NCBI GenBank assembly: GCA_022842465.1
Contig: JALHPN010000005.1
Coordinates: forward strand, 49,749 to 113,748
Reading direction: 5' to 3'
Origin: Polyangiaceae bacterium
Lineage (GTDB): Bacteria; Myxococcota_A; Polyangia; Polyangiales; Polyangiaceae
DNA: 64,000 bases
A program made the translations under genes and the position numbers. The notes below the pieces were generated by a model. The model had not been told where the DNA came from. It was given only the letters and a program-made list of their open reading frames with translations, and ran no database searches. Every line of letters starts with the position of its first letter. Positions within the stretch are counted from its first letter, which is position 1. Below, one piece after another: positions 49,852-58,060 of this stretch.

Positions 49852-51135
49852 ATGCGCCTGTGGAAATCGCTCGTCTTCGCTTCTTGTGCAGCGCTCGCCC
49901 TCGCGGCGGCCTGCGCGACCCCCTCGGAGGGCGTACCGAGCTGCTCGCCCGCGAACTGCGCCGGGTGCTGCTCCGAGCGCGGCGTATGCGAGCCAGGGAT
50001 CGCCGAGGGCGCGTGCGGCGCCGCGGGGGCGGCGTGCAGCGTGTGCGCCTCGGCCGAGCAGTGCACGAGCGGCGCGTGCGGCCCGCGCTCCGGGACCACG
50101 GGAGGCGAGGTCGGCGAAGCGACGGGCACCGAGGGCACGAGCGGCGGCACGACGACGGACGGCGGCGCGATGACCGACGGCGGCACCTCGAGCAGCGGGG
50201 GCGTCTCGGACGCGGGACCCGACGCGTCGGCCGGGTGCGCAGAGCCGCTCGACTGCCCTCTGGACGCGTGGTGCTCGGCGGCGACCAAGACGTGCGTCGC
50301 GTGCCTTCCGCCCGTCGAGACGCTGACCTTCACGTCCTCGACCGTGATGCTTCGGAGCACGACCGTCGGCCAGCCGAACCAGGTCGGCGCAGCGTGCACG
50401 GCGGCCGCTGCGGCGGCCCCGGAGCGCTCGTACGCGGTGACGGTCCCGCCGGGGTCTGCCCAGCCGCTCACCGTCGTCGTCACGCCGGACGACGGGCTCG
50501 CCTACGTTCCCACGGTCAGCATCACCTCGTCGTGCCCGAACGACGCCACCCTCGCGTGCTCGACGGGCAACCTCGGCTCGCTCGGCCTCCTCTCGCTCGC
50601 GAGGCCCGTGGGCGTCTCCACGGGAGACCTCGCGCCAGGGACGTACACGGCGATCGTCGACGGCGCCGTGACCAGCGGCTCGTATCGGCTCGATGCCCGC
50701 CTCGGGAAGCCCACGAACGAGACCTGCGGGACGGCACGGCCCATCGAGCTCTCGACGGCGCAGGTCGACAACTCCATCGTCGAGAGCACGATGCTCGCCT
50801 CGAACGACGTGACCTCCCTCGGCGCAGGCTGCATCGCCTCCGACGCCAAGGTCGGCGGCGGTGACCTCGTCTTCAGCTTCACCGCTCCCACCGCGCGCGA
50901 CTACACCCTCTGGATCGCGCCGAGCCTCGGGTACGACGTGAGCGTCGTCCGACTGACGGGAACGTGCGACGCGAGCAAGTGCGCGCAGGTGATCGACGAG
51001 GAGACGACCGGAAAGCTCGAGGTGAAGACCTTCCCGATGGCCGCGGGCGAGACGACGTGGTTCGTCGTCGACGGCTTCTCCGCGGCACCGAACGCCGCCA
51101 CGGGGCGCGGCTACTTCCGCATGATGGTGCGCTGA
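49852..51135 (+). CDS. Large lipoprotein with Cys-rich head and PPC-like domains
   Basis: This encodes 427 residues. Signal SLVFASCAALALAAACA is lipidated near Cys21. A Cys-rich head (CSPANCAGCCSERGVC, CSVCASAEQC) is followed by a Gly/Thr/Ser linker, a second Cys cluster (CPLDAWCSAATKTCVAC) and two beta-sandwich units of about 120 residues each (SYAVTVPPGSAQPLTVVVTP ... YTAIVDGAVTSG; DLVFSFTAPTARDYTLWI ... WFVVDGFS) typical of PPC/visual-pigment-like surface domains. This arrangement is common in myxobacterial surface proteins. No enzyme domain is present. Function unknown. Confidence 0.75.
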   Translation: MRLWKSLVFASCAALALAAACATPSEGVPSCSPANCAGCCSERGVCEPGIAEGACGAAGAACSVCASAEQCTSGACGPRSGTTGGEVGEATGTEGTSGGTTTDGGAMTDGGTSSSGGVSDAGPDASAGCAEPLDCPLDAWCSAATKTCVACLPPVETLTFTSSTVMLRSTTVGQPNQVGAACTAAAAAAPERSYAVTVPPGSAQPLTVVVTPDDGLAYVPTVSITSSCPNDATLACSTGNLGSLGLLSLARPVGVSTGDLAPGTYTAIVDGAVTSGSYRLDARLGKPTNETCGTARPIELSTAQVDNSIVESTMLASNDVTSLGAGCIASDAKVGGGDLVFSFTAPTARDYTLWIAPSLGYDVSVVRLTGTCDASKCAQVIDEETTGKLEVKTFPMAAGETTWFVVDGFSAAPNAATGRGYFRMMVR

Positions 51136-51143
51136 GCGCCTCG

Positions 51144-52046
51144 TCAGCTCGCGCGGCTTCGAAACCTCTCCACGAGCCGCAGGTAGACTCCTGTGTGCGC
51201 CTTCACGCTCTCGTCGATGTCCCTCCCGTAGCCACCGCCGAGGGTGACCACGATCGGCACGCGAAGGCGAGCCGCGACCGCGAACACGAGCGCGTCGCGG
51301 CGCGCGAGCCCGCCGTGCGTGAGCGCCATCCTCCCGAGGCGGTCGCCGCGCAGCGTGTCCACGCCCGCCTGGTAGAAGACGACGTCGGGCGCGAAGCCCT
51401 CCACCTCCTCCAGGGACGCCGCCAGCGCCTCCAGATACGAGTCGTCGTCGCACCCGTCCGGGAGCCCGACGTCGCGCGAGCTTCGCTCCTTGTGGAACGG
51501 ATAGTTGTGGGATGCATGCAAGCTGAGGGTGAAGACGTCCGGGTCGCCTTCGAAGATCGCGGCGGTGCCGTTGCCCTGGTGAACGTCGAGATCCACGACC
51601 GCGGCGCGGCGGAGCCCGTGGTCTCTCCGCGCCACCGCGATGGCCACCGCGATGTCGTTGAACACGCAGAACCCCTCTCCGCGATCACGGAACGCGTGGT
51701 GCGTCCCGCCGGCGAGGTGGCCCGCCGCCCCGTGCGACGCCGCCCAGGACAGCGCCGCGAGCGTGCCCCCGACGCTGCGCGTCGCGCGGGTCACGAGCGA
51801 CTCCGACCACGGGAAGCCGAGCCGACGCACCGCCGACGTCCCGAGCGTCCCGTCCCGCACCGCGCTCACGTACGCCGCGTCGTGCACGAGCTCGAGGTCC
51901 TCGCGCGTCGCGGGGGCGCCGAGCATCACGAGCTCGCCGTGCTCCCGCCGCAACGTTCCGAGGATGCGGTCGTACTTGCCGAGCGGGAACTTGTGCCCTG
52001 CCGGCAGCATCAACGCATGCACGTTCTCCGTGTAGACGAGCCGCAT
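51144..52046 (-). CDS. Histone deacetylase / acetylpolyamine amidohydrolase-family protein
   Basis: The 300-residue enzyme is a zinc-dependent amidohydrolase of the class II HDAC superfamily. Visible are GGTHHAF (His116-His117), VVDLDVHQGNGT (Asp152, Asp154 and His156 as zinc-site and charge-relay residues), FTLSLHASHNYPF, YQAGVDTLRGDRLG (second zinc Asp) and TLGGGYG. The first segment MRLVYTENVHALMLPAGHKFPLGKY is also typical of bacterial members, which may remove acetyl groups from small molecules, polyamines or proteins. It lies 14 bases downstream of the lytic transglycosylase gene on the same strand. The substrate is not known. Confidence 0.93.
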   Translation of the reverse strand: MRLVYTENVHALMLPAGHKFPLGKYDRILGTLRREHGELVMLGAPATREDLELVHDAAYVSAVRDGTLGTSAVRRLGFPWSESLVTRATRSVGGTLAALSWAASHGAAGHLAGGTHHAFRDRGEGFCVFNDIAVAIAVARRDHGLRRAAVVDLDVHQGNGTAAIFEGDPDVFTLSLHASHNYPFHKERSSRDVGLPDGCDDDSYLEALAASLEEVEGFAPDVVFYQAGVDTLRGDRLGRMALTHGGLARRDALVFAVAARLRVPIVVTLGGGYGRDIDESVKAHTGVYLRLVERFRSRAS

Positions 52047-52060
52047 CGCGCGGCCCCAGC

Positions 52061-52891
52061 CTAGCGCGGCGACGGAGGAGCCGGTGGGCTCCACGGCCCC
52101 GGCGGGAGCCCAGCCGCACCCCCGCCGTTCCACGGTCCGGGCGGAAGCGCCGAGGCCGCCGCGCCGGCCGCCGCGCTCCCGTTCACTTGCGTCCACGTCG
52201 CGCTCGCCGGCGCCACGACCGCGACCACGGCGGGCTCCGGCGGCGCCAGGCTCGCCTCGACGACGTCCGTGATCGAGCGGTAGCGCCGATAGAACTTCGT
52301 CACCTTCACGACGTAGTCCCGCGTCTGCGCGTACGGCGGGATCCCCCCGTGGGTCACGACCGCGTTCTCCCCCGCGTTGTACCCCGCGCATGTGAGCTCG
52401 AGGTTGCCGTTGAACATGTTGGCGAGCACGCGGAGGTACCGGACGCCGCCGAAGATGTTCTCGCGCGGATCGTGGATGTCCTTCACCTGCATGCGCTCGG
52501 CCGTCTCCGGCATCAGCTGCATGAGCCCCCGCGCGCCGGCGTAGCTCACCGCGCGCGCGTCGTAGTCGCTCTCGACCTTGATCACCGCGCGGATCAGCGC
52601 CTCGGGGATCTGGTAGAGCGCGGCCGCCTGCCGGATGTGATCGTCGTAGCGGGTGTACCGCGAGAGATCGCGATCCTGCGGCGCGAACGGAACGACCCCC
52701 GGCCGCGGCGTCGTCCCCGACCCGGAGGACGACCCGGTGCCTCGCGCGTAGACCTGCGCGTTCGGGACGGCCGGCTTCGTCGTGGTGAAGTGCACGACGC
52801 CGTCGGCGTCGACGTACTTGTAGATGTCGGCCGCGGCCGTCACCGGCGCCGCGACGACTGCGGCGATCAGGGCGTATCCGGCGAGCCTCAT
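52061..52891 (-). CDS. Soluble lytic transglycosylase (SLT) with DUF4124 domain
   Basis: The 276-residue protein has a signal peptide (LAGYALIAAVVAAPVTAAA). A small DUF4124 module follows at 22-50 (DIYKYVDADGVVHFTTTKP). The SLT catalytic domain spans about 83-200: Glu107 in AVIKVESDYDARAVS, then GARGLMQLMPETA and CAGYNAGENAV, the family signature. It cuts peptidoglycan between MurNAc and GlcNAc. The tail is Pro/Ala/Gly-rich with two GPW repeats (LPPGPWNGGG, LPPGPWSPP). Two start codons exist; 52891 gives the cleaner signal. The gene is divergent from the TPR-like gene at 52980. Confidence 0.93.
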   Translation of the reverse strand: MRLAGYALIAAVVAAPVTAAADIYKYVDADGVVHFTTTKPAVPNAQVYARGTGSSSGSGTTPRPGVVPFAPQDRDLSRYTRYDDHIRQAAALYQIPEALIRAVIKVESDYDARAVSYAGARGLMQLMPETAERMQVKDIHDPRENIFGGVRYLRVLANMFNGNLELTCAGYNAGENAVVTHGGIPPYAQTRDYVVKVTKFYRRYRSITDVVEASLAPPEPAVVAVVAPASATWTQVNGSAAAGAAASALPPGPWNGGGAAGLPPGPWSPPAPPSPR

Positions 52892-52979
52892 CCGATCGTC
52901 GATACTGCCGGAACCCCCCATCCTGTCAACTTACCGCCCCGACATCGCGGTTATTCCGGCTAGAGTGCGCCTCGCTTCC

Positions 52980-53459
52980 GTGACCTACGAGATCCCGCTC
53001 CTCGTCTCGGCGATCATCTTCGCGGCGTTCCTCGCCTTCAAGTTCCGGCCGGCGCTCGGGACGGGCGGCCGCGCGAAAGCCGCTGCCCTCGACGAGGCGA
53101 AGAAGCGCCTCGAGGTCGCGAACGACGACCCGGCCCGCGCCGTCGCCCTCGCCGACGCGGCCGATGCGTCCGCGAGCCTCGGCCGCGTCGACGGCGCGGT
53201 CGGCCTCTATCTCCGCGCCTTCCGGGCCGATCCCGAGTCTGCCGAGCTCGTCGCGCGGGCCGCCGCCGCCCTCGCGCGACGCCCCGGGTCGCTGGAGAAG
53301 CTGATGTGGCGGCACCTCGCCCTCGGCCCGGGGGAGGGGGATGCCCGTCGCGCCGCCACGCGCGCCGCGCTCGAGACGCTCATCCAGCTCTACGGGCGCC
53401 GCCCGCGCACGCGCGTCCGCCAGCAAGCCCTGGAGCACGTCCTCTCCCTCATGAAGTGA
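52980..53459 (+). CDS. Membrane-anchored TPR-like protein
   Basis: This encodes about 159 residues, starting with GTG at 52980 (GTG 52965 is an alternative). One N-terminal helix (IPLLVSAIIFAAFLAF) is followed by two TPR-like helical pairs (PARAVALADAADASASLGRVDGAVGLYLRAFRADPES, AELVARAAAALARRPG). TPR parts mediate protein contacts. It is 17 bases from the next gene, which also has helix repeats and a membrane anchor, so the pair may be functionally linked. Family not recognised. Confidence 0.7.
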   Translation: MTYEIPLLVSAIIFAAFLAFKFRPALGTGGRAKAAALDEAKKRLEVANDDPARAVALADAADASASLGRVDGAVGLYLRAFRADPESAELVARAAAALARRPGSLEKLMWRHLALGPGEGDARRAATRAALETLIQLYGRRPRTRVRQQALEHVLSLMK

Positions 53460-53476
53460 TACCGTCGACGGCCGCG

Positions 53477-54472
53477 ATGCTGGCCGCACCCGCACCCGCA
53501 CCCGCGTCTCACGTCCCCGCGGCGGTCCTCGCGCGCCTCCGTGACGTCCCCTCTCGCGCCTCCGCCGCGGTCCTCACCTTCGGCGCGCTGCTCGGCGCGC
53601 CCGGCCTCGCCGCCGTCCTCGCCGCGCTCGCCGCGAGCCTCGGCTCCCCCGAAGCCTTCGCCCTCCTCGCCATCGTCTCCGTCCTCGCGTTCGTCGTCGG
53701 CGCCGCGGTCGTCTTCTGGCTCATCGTCCGCGCGAAGAGTCGGCTGTCGCTCGCCGAGCAGCGCCTCTACGCCGGCGATTTCGCGGCCGCCGTCGCGGCC
53801 GCGAGCTCGGTCAAGCGCTGGGTCTTCCGCGCCGACTACCAGCTCGGTGCACTCTACACGCTGGCGCTGACCGCCGAGCGCCTCGGCGCCGTGCGCGAGG
53901 CCGCCGACCTCTGGCTCGCCGCGCTCGGGCACGTCCCCGTCTTCGCCGCCGCGGGCCCCGGCGCCCGCGCGCGCACGCTCCTCTCCTCGCACGCAGCGCT
54001 GTGTCTCGCCGCTCTGGGCGACCCGCACGGCCTTCACCGCGCCGACCTCCTCGTCGGCGACTGTCACCGCCTCCTCGCCGGTCACGGTCGCCCGGCGGGC
54101 GCGCTCGACGTGCTCCTCGACGACTCCGCGATGGGCGCGATCGGCGTGAACGCGCTCCTCGTCGAGGTAGAGAACCGCCGCGAGCCCCGTCCGCTCGTCG
54201 TCCTCGCCCAGGCGCTGGTCGCCCATCGGCGCGGCCGCTTCGCCGAGGCCGCGACGCTGCTCGATCGCGAGCGTGCGGCGATCGGTCATCTCCTCGCACC
54301 CCACGAGCGCGCGCTCGCCGAGGGCCTCCACGCCGACGCGACGAGCCGCGCGAGCGCCGCGCTCGGTGGCGGCCCGCATCGCGTCGCGGGCTCCGCCCTC
54401 GCTCACCGCAGCAACCCCATCCCCCATCCCGCCGATCCGGCGTACTGGGCCGCGCTCGTGCTCCGCGCCTGA
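53477..54472 (+). CDS. Membrane protein with TPR-like cytoplasmic part
   Basis: A 331-residue protein with ATG at 53477. Two membrane helices lie at about 30-50 and 58-80 (FGALLGAPGLAAVLAALAASL; FALLAIVSVLAFVVGAAVVFWL). The rest is helical with TPR-like pairs (SLAEQRLYAGDFAAAVAAAS, YTLALTAERLGAVREAADLW, LVVLAQALVAHRRGRFAEAATLL). No catalytic motif was seen. It is probably cotranscribed with the smaller TPR-like protein 17 bases upstream. Function unknown. Confidence 0.72.
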   Translation: MLAAPAPAPASHVPAAVLARLRDVPSRASAAVLTFGALLGAPGLAAVLAALAASLGSPEAFALLAIVSVLAFVVGAAVVFWLIVRAKSRLSLAEQRLYAGDFAAAVAAASSVKRWVFRADYQLGALYTLALTAERLGAVREAADLWLAALGHVPVFAAAGPGARARTLLSSHAALCLAALGDPHGLHRADLLVGDCHRLLAGHGRPAGALDVLLDDSAMGAIGVNALLVEVENRREPRPLVVLAQALVAHRRGRFAEAATLLDRERAAIGHLLAPHERALAEGLHADATSRASAALGGGPHRVAGSALAHRSNPIPHPADPAYWAALVLRA

Positions 54473-54480
54473 TTCACGCG

Positions 54481-56349
54481 TCAGCGGCAGCTCGACGATC
54501 CGCCGATGCCCTCGCCGCCTTCCCAGCCCGAGCCCTCGCCGCCCATCCACGGCCCGCCGCCACCGCCGCCGGGCATCGAGCTCTGCGGGCTCACCGGCCG
54601 CGGAACGCAGCGGCCGATCTCCACCTTCGCGGTCGGAACCACCGCGTCGCGGCTCCGGATGTCGAACGCGACGACGTGCGAGTCGGACACCGCGATCACC
54701 TCGCGGGTGCTCGAGCTGTCACGGCGCAACGCGCGGCGCGGGTTGCCGTCGACGGGGAGCATCGCGCGCTTCGTGAGGCCCTCCCTGGTCCACTCCACGA
54801 GCTGTACACCCGACTGACCGCCTCGGCAGGAGCTCGCGGTGGCCGGATCCGAGAACGGGATCGTGATGAGGCCGTCGTCGAAGAGGCGGAACGCCTTCTG
54901 GATCCGATCCTGGTCTTCTGCCATCGACAGCTGCGTGAGCTCGGCGTCGCTCGACGCCCACTGGGGTCCGAACGCGACGCGGCTCAGCAGCGCCGGCCGC
55001 GAGAGATCGGCGACGTCGAAGAGCGAGACGTTGAGCGCGCCGCCGGAGGCCGTCGTCTGCTCGCGATCGAGGCCGAGGCCGATGAGACGATCTCCGCGCG
55101 GAACGATGTGGAAGACCCAGCCCGGCATGTCCAGATCGCCCTTCTGCGTGGGCTTGGCCGGGTCCGAGAGGTCGATGGTGAAGAGCGGGTCGCGCCGCGT
55201 CACCGTCTCGAAGGTGATCGCGTAGGCGCGCTTGCCGTCGAACCGTACCGACTTGAGGCCCTCCTGCCGCGGGAGCTGCAAGGTGGTGTGCCCGACGCGC
55301 ACGAGCGACGCCGAGCTCTCGATCCGGAACGTGTCGACGTCCGGGTACTGCTCGCCGTTCGGGTTGCGGGTCGCGCCGCGCTGGCTGACGACGCGGAGGA
55401 CGCCGTCGTACTCGTCCATCTGCCACCGGCTCAGGATCGGCCCGGCGACGGCGAGCGTCGCGCCGTGGACGAGGTGCCCGGTGGGGTCCGAGATGTCGAG
55501 CACCTCGATCACGCCCTCGTTCGTCGACGTCGCCTCCGCGCCGATGCCGCCGACGTAGAGTCGGTCCTTCGTCGCGATGATGCTGCGCTTCCACGGCGTC
55601 GTCGTCGTCGTGACGTTCGCGTACGTCGCGGCGCTCTCGAAGACGATCTGGTCGATCTGCTTCGGCGAGGACGGGCTCGCGACGTCGAACGTCGTCACGA
55701 CCGTGCGCGCCTTGGGGCCGCACCCGTAGCACGCGCCGTTCTCCCACGAGGCGACGTAGAGGACGTCGCCGACGATGCGCGAATCGGCGATCTCCCCCGG
55801 GATGCTCAAGGTGCCGACGGCCTTCGGGCTCGCCGGGTCGGCGAGGTCGATCGCCTGGAGGAGCGAGCTCGACGTCGCGACGGGCGGCGTCGGCGTCGCG
55901 TCCTCGGGGAGCGGATCGGCGAGGCCGCCGTCGAAGCGGACGCCCTGGTTCGCGAGCACGAGGAGCGCGCCCTCCCGGCGGTACATCTCGAACGGCTCGC
56001 CGCGGAGCGCGAACTTGCCGAGGAGCGTGAGCGCGCTCGGCTGCGAGCCGTCGACCACCGCGAGCGTACCCGAGCGCGAGATCGTGTAGAGCCAGTTCCG
56101 CTCCGCATCGAGCTGGACGATGTCGGCCTCGGCGACGAGGCGGGTCGCGTCCGTCCGGGTCGACGGCTCGTTCGGCGCCGCGGCCCCCGCGTTCTGGAAG
56201 TCCCTCCCGCCCGACGACGGCGCCGCCGCCTCGTCCGAGACGCTGCTCGTACACAGGAGGCCACATCCCGTGAGCGCCGCGCCGGCGGAGCCGATCGTGA
56301 CGAGGGTGCCGAGGACCGCGGACGCCTGGAAGAAGCGGGACAAGCTCAT
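54481..56349 (-). CDS. Beta-propeller lipoprotein (Beta_propel family)
   Basis: The 622-residue protein starts at ATG 56349 and has a lipoprotein signal (LGTLVTIGSAGAALTGC, Cys near 28). The body is a series of blade-like repeats starting with strands such as YTISRSGTLAVVDG, DRLYVGGIGAEATS, GVIEVLDISDP and LFTIDLSDPAKPTQKGDL, which fits the secreted beta-propeller family first seen in Bacillus and archaeal proteins. The C-terminus is a Gly/Trp-rich tail (PGGGGGGPWMGGEGSG) ending in Cys. The family has no known enzymatic role. It is likely an outer-surface protein. The gene converges on the TPR-like gene with 8 bases between. Confidence 0.85.
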   Translation of the reverse strand: MSLSRFFQASAVLGTLVTIGSAGAALTGCGLLCTSSVSDEAAAPSSGGRDFQNAGAAAPNEPSTRTDATRLVAEADIVQLDAERNWLYTISRSGTLAVVDGSQPSALTLLGKFALRGEPFEMYRREGALLVLANQGVRFDGGLADPLPEDATPTPPVATSSSLLQAIDLADPASPKAVGTLSIPGEIADSRIVGDVLYVASWENGACYGCGPKARTVVTTFDVASPSSPKQIDQIVFESAATYANVTTTTTPWKRSIIATKDRLYVGGIGAEATSTNEGVIEVLDISDPTGHLVHGATLAVAGPILSRWQMDEYDGVLRVVSQRGATRNPNGEQYPDVDTFRIESSASLVRVGHTTLQLPRQEGLKSVRFDGKRAYAITFETVTRRDPLFTIDLSDPAKPTQKGDLDMPGWVFHIVPRGDRLIGLGLDREQTTASGGALNVSLFDVADLSRPALLSRVAFGPQWASSDAELTQLSMAEDQDRIQKAFRLFDDGLITIPFSDPATASSCRGGQSGVQLVEWTREGLTKRAMLPVDGNPRRALRRDSSSTREVIAVSDSHVVAFDIRSRDAVVPTAKVEIGRCVPRPVSPQSSMPGGGGGGPWMGGEGSGWEGGEGIGGSSSCR

Positions 56350-56542
56350 GGCGATCCCTCTCAGCAAGCGTCGCGCCACGCGTGCTCTGCGGGAAAACGC
56401 GGTGATTCATCCGACTCCGCCCCTGGCGCCGCGATCCGTCGCGGGACACCGCGGTCATGCCCCCATGCCGCCGGCCCCCCGCGTGGCACAGGTCGCGCTC
56501 GGTTTCTCGGCACGGGGAGCGTCGCGCGGTACCCTGGCGGAC

Positions 56543-56965
56543 ATGGATGACCACGGCTCGCTGATCGCAGGCGGCACGATCGTCTTCACGCTCCTCATCA
56601 TCGTGTTCTCGCTCGTCGTCACGGTCGTCCCGATCGTGCTCGTCTTCCGCTACATCGCGAAGATGAACGGAGCGAACCAGCAGCTCCTCATGACGGGCGT
56701 CCCGGCGCAGGCGCGCGTCGTCCAGATGGGCCCGACCGGGATGACGATCAACGGCGCCCCGCAGATGAACCTCGTCCTCGAGGTGTACCCCCCGCCGACG
56801 CCCGGCTACCGCGGGTCCCCCGCGGCGTTCACGGCGACGGTCCAGGCGCTCGTCCCGGTCTACGCCATGGGGCGCGTCCAGCCGGGCGCGACCGTGCCCG
56901 TCCGGTTCAACCCCGGGATGCCGTCACAAGTTGCCGTCGACTTCCGCGCGATGGGCTTCGCCTGA
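56543..56965 (+). CDS. Single-pass membrane protein of unknown function
   Basis: The 140-residue protein starts at ATG 56543. One long hydrophobic helix (IVFTLLIIVFSLVVTVVPIVLV) lies at about 13-34. The outside part is beta-rich (LLMTGVPAQARVVQMGPTGMTINGAPQMNLVLEV, then VQPGATVPVRFNPGMPSQVAVDF). This resembles DUF3592 proteins, where a short beta-barrel-like domain carries the RVxxxxPTGxxxNxxP pattern. The match to the family is by eye. The last 42 bases overlap the end of the convergent CPBP protease gene. Confidence 0.72.
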   Translation: MDDHGSLIAGGTIVFTLLIIVFSLVVTVVPIVLVFRYIAKMNGANQQLLMTGVPAQARVVQMGPTGMTINGAPQMNLVLEVYPPPTPGYRGSPAAFTATVQALVPVYAMGRVQPGATVPVRFNPGMPSQVAVDFRAMGFA

Positions 56966-58057
56966 TTCGGGCGGCTTCGCGGCCTTCTTCTTCTTCCTCC
57001 GCGCCCGCACGACGAGCACGACCACGATCACCGCACAGGCCGCGACGATCGCGCCCCCCACGGTCTCCACCTTCCGCGCCAGGGCGTCCCGCTCGAGCGC
57101 GTCGACCGCACACGAGCTGAAGGCGACCGGCGCGTTCCACACGAGGGGCGTGCAGTGCCGGTGCCGGAGCGCGAGCCAGTCCATCAGCGCCGCCACCGTG
57201 ATGTGGACGAGGAAGCCCTGGTAGATGCTCTTCGTCTTCATCGACAAGGAGCCGAGCGCGATCCCCGCGATGACCGCGCCGATCGCCTCGAGATACGGCT
57301 TTCCGTAGTGAATCATGCAGTACGGGACCGCCATCGCGAAGATGGCGCCCGACCCGAAGCTCTTTCGCAGGACGCCGAGCCAGAACCCCCGGAAGAACAT
57401 CTCGAGCGCGAGGAACTGGGCGAAGTACATCGCCTCCCACATGAGGAAGTCCGGCCAGCTCCGCGACGCCGTCTTGTAGAACGGGTAGTACGTGCCGAAA
57501 TCCGGGCTCCGGCTCACGACGAGCATCGCGGGCAGCACGACGGCGAGGAAGAGCCCGTAGATCCACGCGTGCTCGAAGAACCCCTTCAGGCGGAGCCCGA
57601 GGTCCCGGAGGCTGTCCTTCGGAAACGCGATCTTCCAGACGAGGAACGGGAGCGTGTACCCGAAGATGCGGGTGCCGGCCCACCAGGCGTACCCCCAGAG
57701 CTCGTCGTAGCGCTGCCACTTGATCCACGGATGCCCCGCGTCCGCCTTCGCGAGCCACGGCGAGACGACCTGATCGAAGTACGTCCGACCGCCGTAGTAC
57801 TCCTGCATCGTGAGGATGAGCGCGCAGAGCACGAGCGCCACGAACGGTCGCTTGTCGATCTCCCCGCGCGCGAGGATCTCCGCGCGTGAGCGCTGCGCGT
57901 CCTCGTCGAGCTCGCGCCACGTCTTCCGGAAGAAGAGGTAGACGAGCGGCAAGATGACGAGGAGCGCCGGGATCGGCAGCACGGGCTTCACCGTCTCGAT
58001 GAAGCCGGCGAAGCCGGTCAGCTCCTTCGTGGGAGGCGTGACGAAGGGACGGAACAC
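56924..58057 (-). CDS. CPBP-family intramembrane protease
   Basis: This 377-residue, multi-helix protein has the CPBP (Abi) motifs in order: LALEMFFRGFWLG (Glu and Arg of motif 1, with a single Glu rather than the usual pair), YCMIHYGKPYLEAIGAVIAG (His motif 2) and LVHITVAALMDW (motif 3). CPBP proteases act on membrane-bound prenylated or lipid-linked substrates, and some are linked to bacteriocin self-immunity. The C-terminus is a Lys-rich tail after a final helix. Its stop lies inside the convergent gene. It is 3 bases from gltX on the same strand. Confidence 0.88.
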   Translation of the reverse strand: MFRPFVTPPTKELTGFAGFIETVKPVLPIPALLVILPLVYLFFRKTWRELDEDAQRSRAEILARGEIDKRPFVALVLCALILTMQEYYGGRTYFDQVVSPWLAKADAGHPWIKWQRYDELWGYAWWAGTRIFGYTLPFLVWKIAFPKDSLRDLGLRLKGFFEHAWIYGLFLAVVLPAMLVVSRSPDFGTYYPFYKTASRSWPDFLMWEAMYFAQFLALEMFFRGFWLGVLRKSFGSGAIFAMAVPYCMIHYGKPYLEAIGAVIAGIALGSLSMKTKSIYQGFLVHITVAALMDWLALRHRHCTPLVWNAPVAFSSCAVDALERDALARKVETVGGAIVAACAVIVVVLVVRARRKKKKAAKPPESGEAHRAEVDGNL

Positions 58058-58060
58058 GGC

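Noticed and set aside
51144..52046. Chromatin histone deacetylase
   Set aside because: The superfamily includes bacterial acetylpolyamine and small-molecule amidohydrolases; sequence alone does not show a protein substrate.
56924..58057. Bacteriocin immunity locus around the CPBP protein
   Set aside because: No precursor peptide or transporter gene was found nearby; the protein sits next to gltX.
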